DNA from: Blastomussa wellsi
Lineage: Eukaryota; Cnidaria; Anthozoa; Scleractinia; Plerogyridae
Assembly (NCBI GenBank): GCA_947652115.1
Contig: OX393567.1
Location: 2,092,114 to 2,156,113 of the forward strand
DNA: 64,000 nt
Direction: 5' to 3'
The position numbers and the translations under genes were made by a program. Numbering within the stretch: the stretch's first letter is position 1; the number at the start of each line of letters is the position of its first letter. This document shows, one piece after another, positions 32,578-45,894 of this stretch. The notes beneath the pieces are model-generated. The model saw nothing but the letters and a program-made list of their open reading frames with translations, was not told where the DNA came from and did not search any database.

Positions 32578-33702
32578 AACAAACACTTCACCATTTTCAG
32601 TAGTTTATTAATGCGTTTTATTCAGTTCGAGAAAAAAGTTTTCGTTTACAAGAGAATATTTTCGAGGTTTGATTTAATTTTTCAATTTTGCGGTTAAATA
32701 TTTCCGTTAATTTGGAATTAATCTCACTGCAGTCAAATAAACCACTCAAGTTCTATTAGTTGTAATTTAGATTTATCGTTATCATTTTAACATTCCTAAT
32801 AAAATGTTCTGATGTGATTTTGGTCTTTTAACTTTTGCGTTAAGAGCTGATTATCTAATTTGGAAGACTCCTAATTTTTTTCACTAAACCGAAAAAAGCG
32901 CTTTTATTTTGTCGAGTTCCTGACGACGAGAAACATGATTTTAATGTCACCGTAAAAACTCTTATTTGAATAAGGCTTTCAGGAAAAATGTGACATTTTT
33001 GACAAATGTAAAGGTGTCAATAACTAAGTACCAAAAAAGTTTCCGTCTTACTACCCATGGCAATCAAAATCAAGGCCAATATTCCAAAAGAGATTTGTTT
33101 GTGTCAGGCAGGCCGCGCGTTTTCCGACAATTCTAAAGGCGATGTAAACTGGCGCGAATTTGTATGGAAAATTCTTCACGTGACGTCATAAAGTTTTAAA
33201 AACAAAATTCGCTGGGCCTGCTAAATTTTTATTGTCACCACGTGAAAGAAATCCGAAAATACATCTTTTCACAAGTTTCCAACTAAATAGACCTAAATAG
33301 TATGCTTTGTGTTTGAAATACAGCATGTTGAATTTTCGAAATTTCCGGCGTACGTTATGACATCACGAAACGGTCTTTTCTCAAGATTTTTGCATTTTAA
33401 ACAGTTCAAGTATTAGGAAAGATGTTTATGTGTATATATACTAGATCATAAGGAAAGAGCAATCGCCATGTTGTCTCCATACTAGGCTCTATAATTTTGC
33501 GTGAAATGCTTCGGCAAATAACTCAAGAATGGTGTACCGCACAGACCTGAGACTTGGACGTGTTGTTTATCTATTAATCTTTTATAAAATCTGAATTTAT
33601 TAGGTTTTTTCATTGCATGGTTTTGAATTTATTTTCTGATGGCGAGACAGTGAAAACCAGCAATAGCTTGTTGAAAACGTTTTTCATTCCACATCTGTTA
33701 TC

Positions 33703-33856
33703 AGGCGGTTTTTGTGGGGAAATGCTTCGAAAATGACCGGCCGCCATTTTGAGCGCGCGAACACTGGGGAGAGGAAAAAAGAGAGGGAGAGGGTAGGGGA
33801 AGGTTTCAAATGTTTTCGAAGCATTTCCCCCACAAAACCGCCTGCTTTGCAGGCTA
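33703..33856. mobile_element. Short MITE
   Basis: Inverted ends AGGCGGTTTTTGTGGGGAAA with TGCTTCGAAAA (33704-33735) and a right partner ending GAAGCATTTCCCCCACAAAA with CCGCCT (33817-33843). The interior is purine-rich. GTTATCAG occurs at 33697-33704 and 33857-33864 and may be an 8-bp target duplication, in which case the left arm lacks the last bases of the right arm. Confidence 0.65.
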
Positions 33857-34619
33857 GTTATCAGCCAGCCTTCATGTTAAAATCATCAGTATCAGTTTTC
33901 TATCTTAATTTCAGAACTTTAGGTCCAATTTCTTTGTGACAAATAATGAAGGCTCTTCATCCTATCGATTGGCCTCGGGTTGGTTTGATTATTGTATTTA
34001 CTATTACATAGCTTCAAGTTGCCTGGATTATTTCACTCACGGCATATTAAATTAACCCCACCGGGCTTTTTAAACCTTCAGTCTGATCAATATATGGCAC
34101 TTTGGTTGTCATGGTTATCGTCAACGTCATTTTGACGTCTTTAGTGTCGGAATTAGTCGCCATATTGGATCGGCACTTTCAATTTCTTTACATGTAAATC
34201 AGTTAGTGGACTGTTAAACTTAATTTCCTCATAAAAGAAAGCTTCAAGCTAGAAAATTAGTAAGGATATTATATAGAGAAACGGCCTAAACATCTCTTTG
34301 TATTTTGAATTATATAACGTGAATTGAAAGGGAAAGAAGAAGTACTTTGCGGCGGTTCTCGTGTGAAGATTTGAAAAAGCTGTTCCTGGAAAGATACGTA
34401 AATTCTTCTTGTCTGAAATGGAAAGGACTATTTTTGTCAGTGTTCATTAAACATTCACTTGTTCGTCGTAAAATTATGAGGGGAGTGAAGTGTCCGTGGC
34501 AGTTTCAACAAAAAAGGTTATGAACGAACGTGACTGTGTTTCGGGGAAAGCAAGGAGATCTGGATCTGAAGTGGACTGGCGTACGTATGGACGGCTATGA
34601 AATCAAGTATCTCAGAGAG

Positions 34620-34850
34620 CGTGAACAGGATTGAAGCTGAGAAGCGCCGATATCAAAGAAATGAAATTTTTGAACGATAATATGGATTATCCAAAATCTT
34701 TTTGTAAAACAATGAAGAATACTTTTCCAGGTAATAAAGAGAAAACGACAACTCCTCAGTCTATCAAAACTAACGATGGGGAAATTGTTATAACTGTTGT
34801 GGTTCGCAATGAATGTCAGACAGTTCGCAAGTGAAAAATTTAATAGTGAA
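34620..34850 (+). pseudogene. Possible LINE ORF fragment
   Basis: A short frame reads ADIKEMKFLNDNMDYPKSF, then a Lys-rich stretch and TPQSIKTNDGEIVI. This resembles the linker before the reverse transcriptase domain in CR1/RTE-type LINEs, where a K-F-W-x-T-I-K-like phrase and a TNDGEI-like phrase are common. No RT motif follows. Low confidence. Confidence 0.3.
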
Positions 34851-34859
34851 TGTTTCATC

Positions 34860-37800
34860 CTGCAACCGATTTCTAAAAATTTTTACCCTAACTTAAAGAA
34901 TTGAAAGTGGTAAAAGCGACAGGAGTATATGGAATTCATGCAAGCTTATAGTTCCTAGCAGTATATTTCTGAGTACTGTGTACTGACGTGGAAAAAGGCC
35001 CGAGTTTTTCCTCTGGTATAAGTATAAGTATGCAAATTAGTTATTGATAAGGTTAAATTTAAATCGACTGAAAGGGCATTTTTCAATAAAGGGGCAGATA
35101 TTTTTAACGATTGTATGTGTATGAATTTAGTGCTAGTTTTTATCTCTTTAATTCTTTATTTGTATTTTTATATTTCTGTATAGGTTTTGGACTTCTACAT
35201 CTTTTTGTTATTTATTTTATTTTACGCAGGACCGATAGTAGCAGTTTTATAAGAAAATGGTCATCTTGCATAAGCATATTATTATTATTATTATTATTGT
35301 TTTTAATTTTAATTGAAAACACTTTATTATTATTCGCAATACTATTTATTATTATTATTTTTATTTTTTTACTGTATTACTGATGTGCTTACTTTCCCGC
35401 GCGCATGCTCGTAGACGCCTTTGTGGCTTGCGACTTCGGCGCTCAAAACGTTTACCTCGTTTATGTCAAAGGTCTGGGTACGACCCTGGTACTCTTTGAT
35501 GTTTAAGTTGGTAGTGATGCGTTTCCTGGCTAGCGCCCGTGAACAAGACAGTTTCCCATTGTATGTACAGTTGTTTATGTTTCCTGCAAGGACCTGCAAG
35601 CGCAAGTATCTTCCGAGAATTCGTCAGCTCTTTATGAAGGACTGAACTCTCTTGTCCATGGTCATCCTGATGCGATTTTGTGTCAGTCCGTGAGTATAAC
35701 TTTGTGAAGGCTTTACGTAAAACAAATATAGCAACGATGATAGAAAAAGGCCGTCAAAACGATTCAGTGTTATCTGGTAGAAATTGGCAAAACGTTTTAT
35801 CACATCTTCAGCCGCCTTCGCTAACAAATTTAATTTTCGCTCTTGTTCGCATTCAAAACGTCAGTTCTCAACGTTGCCTCGTCTTCAGGTGGAGGCTTCT
35901 TCCTTTTCATCTTTTCTTTCCACGCTTGAGTGGTAAATTCAATTTTTTCGCGCCTGTCAATAATTTAGCGGGTTTTCTCGTAGCGGGTGCGACCTGTTGA
36001 TCACAAGCCAAATTAGGAAAACCAGCTCGTTGGCATTTGTAAACGATCGTAGTCACCAAATTCTTGTCGACCGCTTCTTTTTGAACGCAGCTATACTTAA
36101 AAGTTTCGTTTTTCCTACAAAATGGTGCGTTGACCCTCACCTCTCGATTTTCTTTTGGCGCTAATTTCACAAAGAATGGATGTGTTTGTTTTACGGTAAT
36201 AAGTGTTGCGGGGACCAAAGGATAACTGAAAAATATGGGAATTACTTCACAAGGTAAGATACACAAGTTTGTGGTCTATTATGACGCGAAGTGCTTTACT
36301 TCGGGAGTAGATAAGTTAATTATCAACTGTTTTTGGTGGGCTATATTTTAAAGGCAAAAATCTTCCTTATAGTATGTGATTTCAGAGGAGGGCTAGGATA
36401 TCTATAATGATATGAATTACAACCATACCTCCGACAAACACTTTATTTTGCCCATAGTTTAATATTCATCTAGCCATTTAAATTGGCCAGGATGATCTCG
36501 TAGGAAAATGTAGATAAGAGCGTATTTTCTAATTGTTATCTTCGAAGGAGAAATAAGTAAAAATTAGGATATAGTGGTTAATATCGGATTTTCACAATCG
36601 TAATCGTCGGCTAAGACGATCTACTGAAAATCGAAACAAAGACACCTCATTAATTCGTAATAAACGCCTTCCATCGAAAATCACAAAAGACCTTAACAAA
36701 AACGAACTGGTATGATCTTAACCAAGTTAAAACGGTTGGTTGTGGGAGGGCAATTTTCAACACTGAATTAAGTGATTTATCGCAAGCATGTTATTTTAGA
36801 TGATCAGAGAAGGAAAATGAATCCATTTCCAAAACCAAATTGGAAAGGAATAACAGATATGATATAGTTAATACTTGATGAAATTAAACTTTAGAGAAAA
36901 TGTGTTTTACGGTAATGTCTCCTTCTAATACCAGGAAAAATAGGTATTTTGAAATCAAGTTATTTTGGGTAATGTATGGTCTTTATGTTGGTTGAGCAAA
37001 GCGGTTGTTTTCTTGATCAAACTGTAAGTGTCAGATTTTTCTGTTGTAGAGAATTTAGTGGATTTTAATTTAATAGAAATATAAGTTTTATTTTAAGTTT
37101 AAAATTCTTATTTTAACTTCTCTTTGTTCTTTTTTTCTTAGCAAATACGTTCAATAAAGTAAATTAAGCTCAAATACCAAGCGGCAACAAACCGGTCCCT
37201 AATTGAATAACGTGAAAAATTGAATATTGGTTTTATTTTTCTACTGCGAATATCTTTTTTAGTTTTTTGCTTATAGCCAATACTGAATTATCTATCTATA
37301 TGTAACTGAAAGTGTTTTCTTCTCTGCTCGATATCAATCAGTTCATTGCTAAGTATAAAAGCCGCATGCTGGCAAAGAAAGTGCACAGAAAAAAGTCGAA
37401 AGGTTGTATAGGTGTGTTTTAAGTAATAGTTAGCATTTAGGAAGCAAATAAAAATTCGATCACGTTTACATTGGAATTGCATAAAGAAGAATAAAAGAGA
37501 TTTTTCCACAAATATTTTTGAAGTAGTTAACACTGTTTTTCATTTTTCAAAAATAAATAAAATCTAGTTCTAAAAGGACATAAACCTACCGTAACTAAAA
37601 CATAAAAAAATAGCTCAACAGAGTTATGAATGTATCAAGTTTACATATTTAGTTTTTATAAATTCCACTTCCACCATTTTACTTTTGAGAAGAACAAACA
37701 ACGAAACATATTCTAAAATTGCGATACATTTTTCAAGTATTTAACGCAATTCTCACAATCAAAAAGTTGTTGATCGTTCTTCACATATTTTCGTCATGGT

Positions 37801-38450
37801 ACCTGTTGTCGATGACCTTCCTACTAGAGGTAACTATTTTCTCCAAACACTACGTTGCGGGTTTTACTTTCATAAAGTACTGGTAGTCAGCTGGGCAATT
37901 TTACCTTGAGCGCAGCTTCTCGAACGAATCTATGTCAAGAACGAACAAATCTAAATCTAAACGGCCTATAGAAGAATATGATTCGTGCGTAATGAATCGG
38001 TGAACGCTTAAAGTTTCAAAGGTAGAGTGAATTCAGTAGGTCACGGTCTTTTTCTTCCGCTTGATTACATTGGACAACGCGATTAAACAACGACAAAGGG
38101 AGGCGGTTTTATGTTTAACTTTTTGTTGAATTTGTTTTCGTTCGCTTCCAAAGCAACGTTGTCCAATGAAAAGTTATACATTTAACGAAACATTAAACAC
38201 CAAGAAAACATTGAAAATCCCCTAAAGTTTGTACATTTCAATCAGTTTCAAAACATTTAAAGACAGAAACAAATTTTTGACTTCGAGTTCTAAGTGATTT
38301 TCAATGAAATTGTGACACGTAAAGGATGGCTGATCAACCGAAATCATTTTCAAACGTCGGATAATTGTTGTTTATAACCACATAAATGCGAATCACTCAA
38401 TTTCTTCATAAATATAAGCCTTACTAACTAATAATGTTATTTTCTCTCTT
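34860..38450. other. Intergenic, no gene seen
   Basis: A GC-richer island at 35395-35660 carries open frames on both strands that match nothing I recognise. An ATT microsatellite lies at 35278-35299. The rest is AT-rich. The final part must include the upstream non-coding exon of the sulfatase-like gene, since a splice acceptor (CTCTTATAG) ends at 38454, six bases before its ATG. Confidence 0.4.
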
Positions 38451-38459
38451 ATAGATTTT

Positions 38460-41400
38460 ATGGCTCCCTTTTGGTGCAGTTCTCGGCTAACAGTCCTTAG
38501 AATACTTGTTATATTTTATTCAATTTACTGCACTGATGCAAAGCAACCACAAGTGGCACAGAAACCTCACATTATTATGATTGTAGCCGATGATTTAGTG
38601 AGTGAATATTTCTTCTACACTGAGTTTTTACACTACATGTATCGAAATTTTATGTTCTAAAAGTTACACGAGCTTGTATAAAATCTTTTTCTTTATATAA
38701 AGTGCCTATGAAGTGATTTTTTTGTGTTATGTTTTAAAATTTACTTTGTGAAATACGCGATTCCAGAGTTTGAGACCTCTGGGATTAAAAGTAACGATTT
38801 TACAAGCCCTCAAAGTTGAGCATTTTGCCCCCCCAAAAATGGTCAGGGGAATGGGCCCGCAGATACCACGCCGTGACGTCACTTTGGCGCCAAACTTTTG
38901 TCTGCACGATCAAAGTTTCTTGTTAGCGAGGAGTGATTACGTGAGAAACATGTCGAGCGATTCAGAAATGGGCGATTTGTCAGAAAGGTCCAGCAACCCC
39001 GAGGAAATAGAAACTGAGAACGATTGTGAGAACAATTTTTGATACCCAAATTACGTTGTTGTCACTTGGTATTTTGACCGCGCGATTCAAATAACATTTT
39101 TGAGGGCAAAATAGTTAATTTTAGTTAATTTTAACGCCAGACGTCTCAAACTTTGGAATCGCGTATTTTATAAGGTAAATTTCAAAACTAAATACCAAAC
39201 CATTCACTTCATAGGCACTTTAAACGACTGTAAACTTTATACTGATCGCTTTCTCTGAAATCATGTTATATGAAATTATTTTTTTTTCCGGTTAAAATCA
39301 TATTTAGTTCTTCTTAACATAAAGGTTTGAAATTAGGTAGGAGCGGCCAACTTCCGCTCAAAACATTGTACATATTACTGAAATAAACTCGCGTTTTCTA
39401 CATAACATCTTTAATAGTTTCAACAGAGCTGATGTGACATCAGGTGATAACAGAGGTCGTTCAGGCGTGATTATATATTTCTTACGCCACAAAGTAAATT
39501 CTCCCCAGTCCCTGAAACCAAAAAATCTCGATCATTGCTTTCAAAGTACTATCTAACACAGCCAATTTATCTAATTCTCATTTCTATTCTATAATTAAGT
39601 ATGACGTTTCGATCGCCTTTTTCTAATGTATTTTTCCTCTCTTTTGTAGGGTTGGGATGATGTCAGCTTTCACGGTTCGCCCCAGATCCCCACGCCCACT
39701 CTTGACGGATTGGCGAACTCGGGAGTAATTCTAAATAATTATTACGTGTCGCCGATGGACTCGCCTTCACGAGCGGCCTTTATGACAGGGAAATACGCTC
39801 TGAATTTAGGTAATAAATGAAATACCGGAGTATTTTACTAAGTATTACTATTACTACTTCTCTTCCCTCCCCCTCCCCCCCCCCCCCCCCCTCAGCATTC
39901 TGCCAGGTTGTCCAAATTAATCGCAAATGCAATACCCATTTCCAGTCCTATAGTTGCAGAAAGTGCCCTATACAAATAAAATTTCTTCTCCATAAACTAC
40001 ACGAGGATTGTAAACAGGGTGCGTAACGGATGAAAATAAATGTCGACAGGAACTCGCTGAAGAGTGGGAGTTTTTATGAGCCATGATTCTCTGTTACCCT
40101 TAATCCCATCGCATGGGTGGGAAAAGCACGCGATTGACCCGCGACGTGACAGACGTACAACAGAACTCATTGGCAAGGATCGCCACCTGCGCGATCAAAG
40201 TGTTGATTGGGTTTTTCTTTCTTTGTCAATTTTAGGGCTTCAACACGACACGATTCACAATAGGCAGCCATTTGGTGTGCCACTTAAAGAAAAACTTCTG
40301 CCAGAATATTTGAGACAGTTAGGATATTCAACTCACGCTGTTGGAAAGGTAAACTCTCACAACTAACGATGTGTTAGCAAATACTATTTTCTAGTATTTA
40401 CTTAATTTGTGATCGTTTTTGTTACTGATGAGAAAACAGAAGAAGCCAAAGATAAATAGACTGATTAATTTTACAAATTTTCTTTATCGGATACTAATGT
40501 ATTCCAGAAAATAAAATAAACAGCAATTTCCCTTATATTCGCTGTTTTCCTGTCAGTTTGCAAAGTGCAACAGATATCATATTAAACTGGTGATGTTGGT
40601 AATATATTTTTGTTTTACCTCTTCAATACGGTATCTGTGTTCGTTGCACTGGCTTCCTATCGAATTTCGTATTGATTTTAAAATACGTCTTCTTACTTTT
40701 AAAGCTATCTATGGTCATGCACCTGGTTACTTGACCGATCTGATTGCTATTAAAGATCAGCCGCGCTATCATCTCCGTTGCTAGCGGTCTTTTGTTAAAG
40801 TTTCCCAGTTTAAAACTGAAAAAAGACTTTAGAGGGTTCGTGCTTTTTCATCTGCGGCCCCTAATTTATGGAACAATCTGCCCCTTCATGTCCGCCTTGA
40901 GGAGAATTTTGAACGTTTTAAATCTTTACTTAAAACGCATCTTTTTAGACTAGCTTTTGCTCTTTTTATTTTTAATTACTTTAAATATATCAGTTGTTAC
41001 GCGCTTTTGATCATATTTTGGAAAGGCCGCGTTATAAATCTTTAATTATTATTATTATTATTTGAGGATACCGCATTTTACAGACATCTTGAAGATTTAC
41101 GGCACCAATTTTTATGTTTTGACACGTTTAGACATTGATTTTGCTCGTATTTGCATGATGTACAATGAACTAGCCTGTACAATATCCGTGACCGGATTGG
41201 TCGATAATCATTCTAACTGAAGAATTATTGGTGCTTTCCCCTCGCAGTGGCAGTTGGGATTCTTTGCTAAGGAATTCACCCCTACCTACAGGGGATTTGA
41301 TTCCTTCTACGGTTTTTGGACTTCTGGTCAAGATTACTTCAGTCACGTGACTTATGACGGAAGTTACGGGTTGGATTTGCGAAGAAACTTGGATGTAAGT

Positions 41401-44400
41401 AATGAAAATGATCCATTCTGATTTTGTGAATTAGCGAGTAATTGACTCAAGTGAGAAAAATCACACTGTTGTAAATTTGTTGTTCTTTAACTTGGATAAT
41501 CCATCTTTGCACCCATTTATTTGAAGGGTTACTTTATCAGTTAGCTTGCTATGCATATGTGCTTCCATAACAAAGGCGACCTTTTAAGATCAAAGACTCC
41601 TGTCAGCCAACTCATGAATGAATTGGGTTTAATGCGTAAGTTTGTCGAGTGAATGAGTGACTCCCATTCAGGTGCATTTCTTAACCTCATAGCATGACTG
41701 CGTCATTTATGAGCTAAAAATAAATAGCTTAACCAATGCTTACTTCGATGGACATACGTGATCTGTGTCTCACCAATTGAGACATTGCCACTGAGGGAGC
41801 TCTTTGAACCGCCATTGAAATGTGCCTGTGTATAATTCAATGCTTGTTTCTGTTTTCAGGCTGTGTACAATGAGACAGGCACTTATGGTACAGAACTCTT
41901 CACTCGTGAAGCTGACAAAGTACTCAATGATCACGACGGTAGCAAGCCGTTGTTTCTTTACTTCGCTCAACAAGCCGTCCATGTTGGCAATGGTAATGAA
42001 CCACTTCAAGCACCCAAGAAATATCTCGATAGGCTTGGCTACATCGGCGATGAAAAGAGAAGAACATTTGCAGGTATTGAGATAAAAACCTTGTGTTAAA
42101 TTCTCCTCCTTTATAAGATCTAACTATGTAAACTGAACACGAGTCTTTTGTCTCTCAAAATAATCGTTTCAAATTTTGTTGTCTATTTGCAATCTTTGGC
42201 GAGCACTATTCTAAAAAATTTTGTTGAGATTTCTATGTGCTCGGACATAACTAAGCTTTTTTAATAAATCCAGCAAAAATCAATGTTATAAACCCTTCAG
42301 AAAGAATTACGAAATGGCAATTTTTATGATTCCCATGCCACAAATTAATCAAAATAATCGTTTAATTTCAGGTATGGTGTCAGCCCTGGATGAATCAGTG
42401 CGCCAGATCGTAACAACATTAAAGAGAAAGGGTCTATACGATAATTCTATTATCATATTCACCACCGATAACGGAGCAGCCGCTGGTGGATTAGACGCAA
42501 GCGCGGGCTCAAACTACCCGCTACGAGGTTCTAAAAACACCTTGTGGGAGGGCGGAGTGCGCGGCGTAGGCTTTGTTCACAGCCCGCTTTTGAAGAAAAG
42601 GGGTAAGGGTAATTCGTGACTATTTGACTCCAGATAAAACTACTATGTTCTGGGTTTTCTCTTGAATAAATGTCCTTTTTTACATTGTAGGACGAGTTTC
42701 GACTGCTTTGCTTCACGCTTCAGACTGGCTCCCAACCATCTACGCTCTGGCTGGCGGTGACGTGAAAGGCCTGGGATCTATTGACGGATTCAATGTGTGG
42801 GAGACAATTTCCAATGAAGCCCAGTCCCCTCGGTACGAGATCCTACACGGTCTAGATGCTATGAAAGAGAAGAAGGCAGCTCTGAGGATTGGAGACTACA
42901 AAATGATTATTCACCAAAACCGCAGTTTCTATAGTGATTGGTATCCAAGGCCAGAAAGCTTGCATGAGCTAGATCAGGTTCTAAAACCGAGTACACTGAA
43001 AGACGCGTCGGTCGACTGCACAATTAAACACCCACATCCACTTTTGTACACAAAAGCGCCAATTTGCAATCCTGAGAAAAAGCCTTGTTTATTCAACATC
43101 AAGTGGGACCCGTGCGAGTATCACAATCTGGCTGATTTTATGCCAAACACTTTGAAAGTCATGATAGATAGGTTGAAGTTCTATTACCGCAAGTCCGTGC
43201 CCGCGATATACCCGCAAGCGGATGATAGCGCAAATCCTGATCAGCACGGGGGAGTCTGGTCTCCATGGCGAGACCAACCCGACATCGATCAAACAATGAA
43301 TGATTATGTTTATCCAAATTCATATTATGATTCGCCAAAACTGTCCCCCAGCGATACTTCGAATAGCAAGCTTGATCTTTTCATGGGCGATCAAGCCGTC
43401 CCCACTACCCCGAAGGTGGAAGCGCCTTCACAGATCGAAGATATTATCATCAATTTTCGGAATCCTAACGCCGCTGCTCATAAAGACAGCCCTGTGGCAC
43501 CTACAACACCACCAACCCTAGCAACCACTGCCACGGTAGCAACAACGCCGACTACCGCGTCCACGGCGTCAACAGCACCACCGGCGGTGACCACTGCTGC
43601 GACAATCAATACTGCACCACCTCCCCCTCCCATCCCTCCAGCCATTGCATCCATAGTGACGAACAAGAAGTTAGACTATTCAGCGCAAAGACCGAAACCT
43701 TTCCGTCCGACGGGATTCCTTAAAGGTTTCTTTCAGCATCAGCTCTCCAGCCCACCTCCTTCTCGCTATGCTGCCAACTCACAGCTCATACCTGACACTG
43801 TGAAAGAGGTTGAACATATCGTGAAAGAGCAGCACGCCAAACCTGCCAAATATTTCAATCCACTCACCACGAAAATGCCCGCGGTACACGCCTGGCCTAC
43901 CCAGCAGTCTTACGTACCAGAAGATGTTCAGAACGTCATTCGTCAGCAAGGCTTCACAAAGCATCTCGCCTCGAGTCACGTGGAAGAGGTCTCTATTCTT
44001 CCTCCGGTTAAACCGTCGGTGAAATTACCCCACAAAGCTTCCATGTTCGGCGAGACCTCGGACAAGGTCAGCACGCTGCCGGAGATTCTCGATATAATCG
44101 ATGAGCCGTCGGTGCCTTATACTGCTGGCGGAAGCGGTCAGCGCGAGATCCCGAAGATTTTCGACGTTATAGACGAAGCACACAATCAGCACAGCAAAGT
44201 GAAAGAATTCTCTTCACATAAACAAGGGGCAATAGCAACTAGCAAAGCACTGACCAGCAAAGACGTGGGCTCAGGGATGGGCGTGGGACTCAACGGTTTA
44301 CCAGAAGGCATTTCGGTGTTCGGTAAATTGGGAGATGAAAAGATCCTTTCCAAGTCACAGGAAACACAGGCTAAGGGAAGAGAACATATCGTCGCGAAAG

Positions 44401-44897
44401 TAAAGCCCACGAAAAAGCCAGCTGTACATAAATTCATCGGTAATATCACTATTGATGGTCGCCGTTATCTTGTTGTCGGAACGGAGAGCGAGGAGGTCGA
44501 CTCTGTCACAACACACATGGAAGGTGACAGAATTACCTTGCATGTTCCCAAATCGAAGAAAACCAACACTCACAACCACAAATCCAAAGGTAAGAGCAAG
44601 TCTTCCGAGAGCGCAGAGAGCAAGTCAGAAATCGGAGACATCACCGACTACATCGACTTGGACGAAGACGACGACAAGCCAACCAATAAAACGCTGGCTG
44701 CTCACAACATCACAGCCGTGGCGACCGCTGGTAACAACACTAAATGCGAGAAAGTCGTTCAACTTGATACCTCCGACAACGCTGTCGTCGTGTCCTCGGT
44801 CGTGATCGTCGTGATTGCTTCGGCTATGGTCGTCGGCGTTGCTGTTGTTGCTATGGTTGCGGTGGTGGCTAGGCATTGCCAAAATGCAAGAAATTGA
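38460..44897 (+). CDS. Membrane-anchored arylsulfatase-like protein lacking the catalytic cysteine
   Basis: Exons 38460-38597, 39650-39809, 40236-40348, 41248-41394, 41860-42073, 42372-42602, 42691-44897: 3210 nt, 1069 aa, all in phase. Signal peptide (residues 1-26), then a sulfatase domain closest to ARSB/ARSI/ARSJ in motif order. Metal-site residues are present (VADDLGWDD; TTDNG at 289-292; K312 in [12 protein letters not shown]227). The formylglycine motif C-x-P-S-R reads D-S-P-S-R (D83), and the family's GKWHLG reads GKWQLG (Q139). Both argue for a non-hydrolytic protein. After about residue 500 comes a roughly 530-aa extension: Thr/Pro-rich (about 605-650), Lys-rich, acidic [10 protein letters not shown], then a membrane helix (about 1033-1061) and a short basic tail. 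The last exon carries sulfatase C-terminus and extension in one frame, so misjoining is unlikely. AATAAA follows at 45142. Confidence 0.9.
38698..39223. mobile_element. Non-autonomous DNA element in intron 1 of the sulfatase-like gene
   Basis: Inverted ends of about 85-90 bp (left AAAGTGCCTATGAAGTGATT.., right ..CACTTCATAGGCACTTTAA) both contain AAATACGCGATTCCA. The interior holds a short frame starting [15 protein letters not shown], an acidic N-terminus typical of a transposon ORF start, with no transposase after it. Probably a deletion derivative. Confidence 0.75.
40590..41061 (+). pseudogene. Degraded LINE 3' end (CR1/L2-like) in intron 3 of the sulfatase-like gene
   Basis: Translated pieces in shifting frames follow the known C-terminus of CR1/L2-type reverse transcriptases: [32 protein letters not shown], then [16 protein letters not shown] and [10 protein letters not shown]. 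Stops and frameshifts are present (for example the stop after HLRC). It ends in an ATT-rich tail (41046-41061), as expected for a 5'-truncated LINE insertion. Confidence 0.75.
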
Positions 44898-45141
44898 TTC
44901 CATTTCTTTTAATTGTTTTTTCGAAGAGATCTGACATATTTTTATTATTTACGCGTGATTGGAAATGTACAGAGAAAGTTGAAGCAATGACATTGGGTTA
45001 ACGAGCATTTGAAGCTGTAAATTAATTCATCGAATTGTTTTGTTTGTATTGTGCTTCTTGATTGCTCGAGAGTTGCAATACGACTCTATGGCAGATTCAG
45101 TTAATCATTTCAGTTCAGTTAGCTAATTCCTTAAATAATAA

Positions 45142-45147
45142 AATAAA
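45142..45147 (+). promoter_or_regulatory. Putative polyadenylation signal of the sulfatase-like gene
   Basis: AATAAA about 245 bp after the stop codon, within an AT-rich 3' flank. Confidence 0.5.
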
Positions 45148-45894
45148 GCTAAAGGTCTGAAAAAGATTTAAAATTTGAGATTAAAAATTGAAGTTAACGT
45201 GACTAATTTGCTGATTAAACTAACAAACCAAAGTTAACTTTTCGCTAATTATTAGCGCCTTTAGAATCGAGCTATATTCCACTTCTTAAAAAAAAAATGA
45301 CTTCTTAAAATAACCATCAAGCACAGTGGTCAGTTGTGTCTTTCTAGAGAGATTTGAACCATATGCCTGGTGACAGAAACTGTGAAGACATCTCTCGCTC
45401 AGAAATTCGACACTCTCACCACACAGAGAATTTCATTGTAAACAACTTTGAGATTCTGTCGTAAAATGCCACTTGTCTCCGTGTCAACGTAGTTCATTTT
45501 GTTTTATTTTTTGACGCTTATAACGAAGAATATCACACCTTGCAAGGCATTATAGATGGTTTATTATTGTAACTATTGTTATCCAATATTTGATATCTTG
45601 ATTTCACTTGGTGGGATTTTTTAAAGCATCTATATAAATCTTGGAAAAAAAGTAGGGAACATTTACAGTACAATAACAATAATCTGTTAGTACTGATTGT
45701 TCAGTTGCTGTCTGTGAGCGCGCAATTATCATGTTGTGTTTATTGTGAGCAATCGTTGGAGACTCTAATAAAATGTGCATGATGAACACCATTGCCTGCG
45801 TTGAATTCTTTCCCCTGGGGTAGCCAAATGAGAACAGCTTGTTCAAGCACTGATCATTATCTTTTAATATTCCCTGGAGGCCATACCACTACTG

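Noticed and set aside
35369..36266. Possible exons on both strands in a GC-richer patch
   Set aside because: No recognisable domain, no consistent splice-site chain, and overlapping frames on both strands.
44452..44903. Alternative frames at the 3' end of the sulfatase-like gene
   Set aside because: Shadows of the 1069-aa frame, which has the better amino-acid composition and a membrane anchor.
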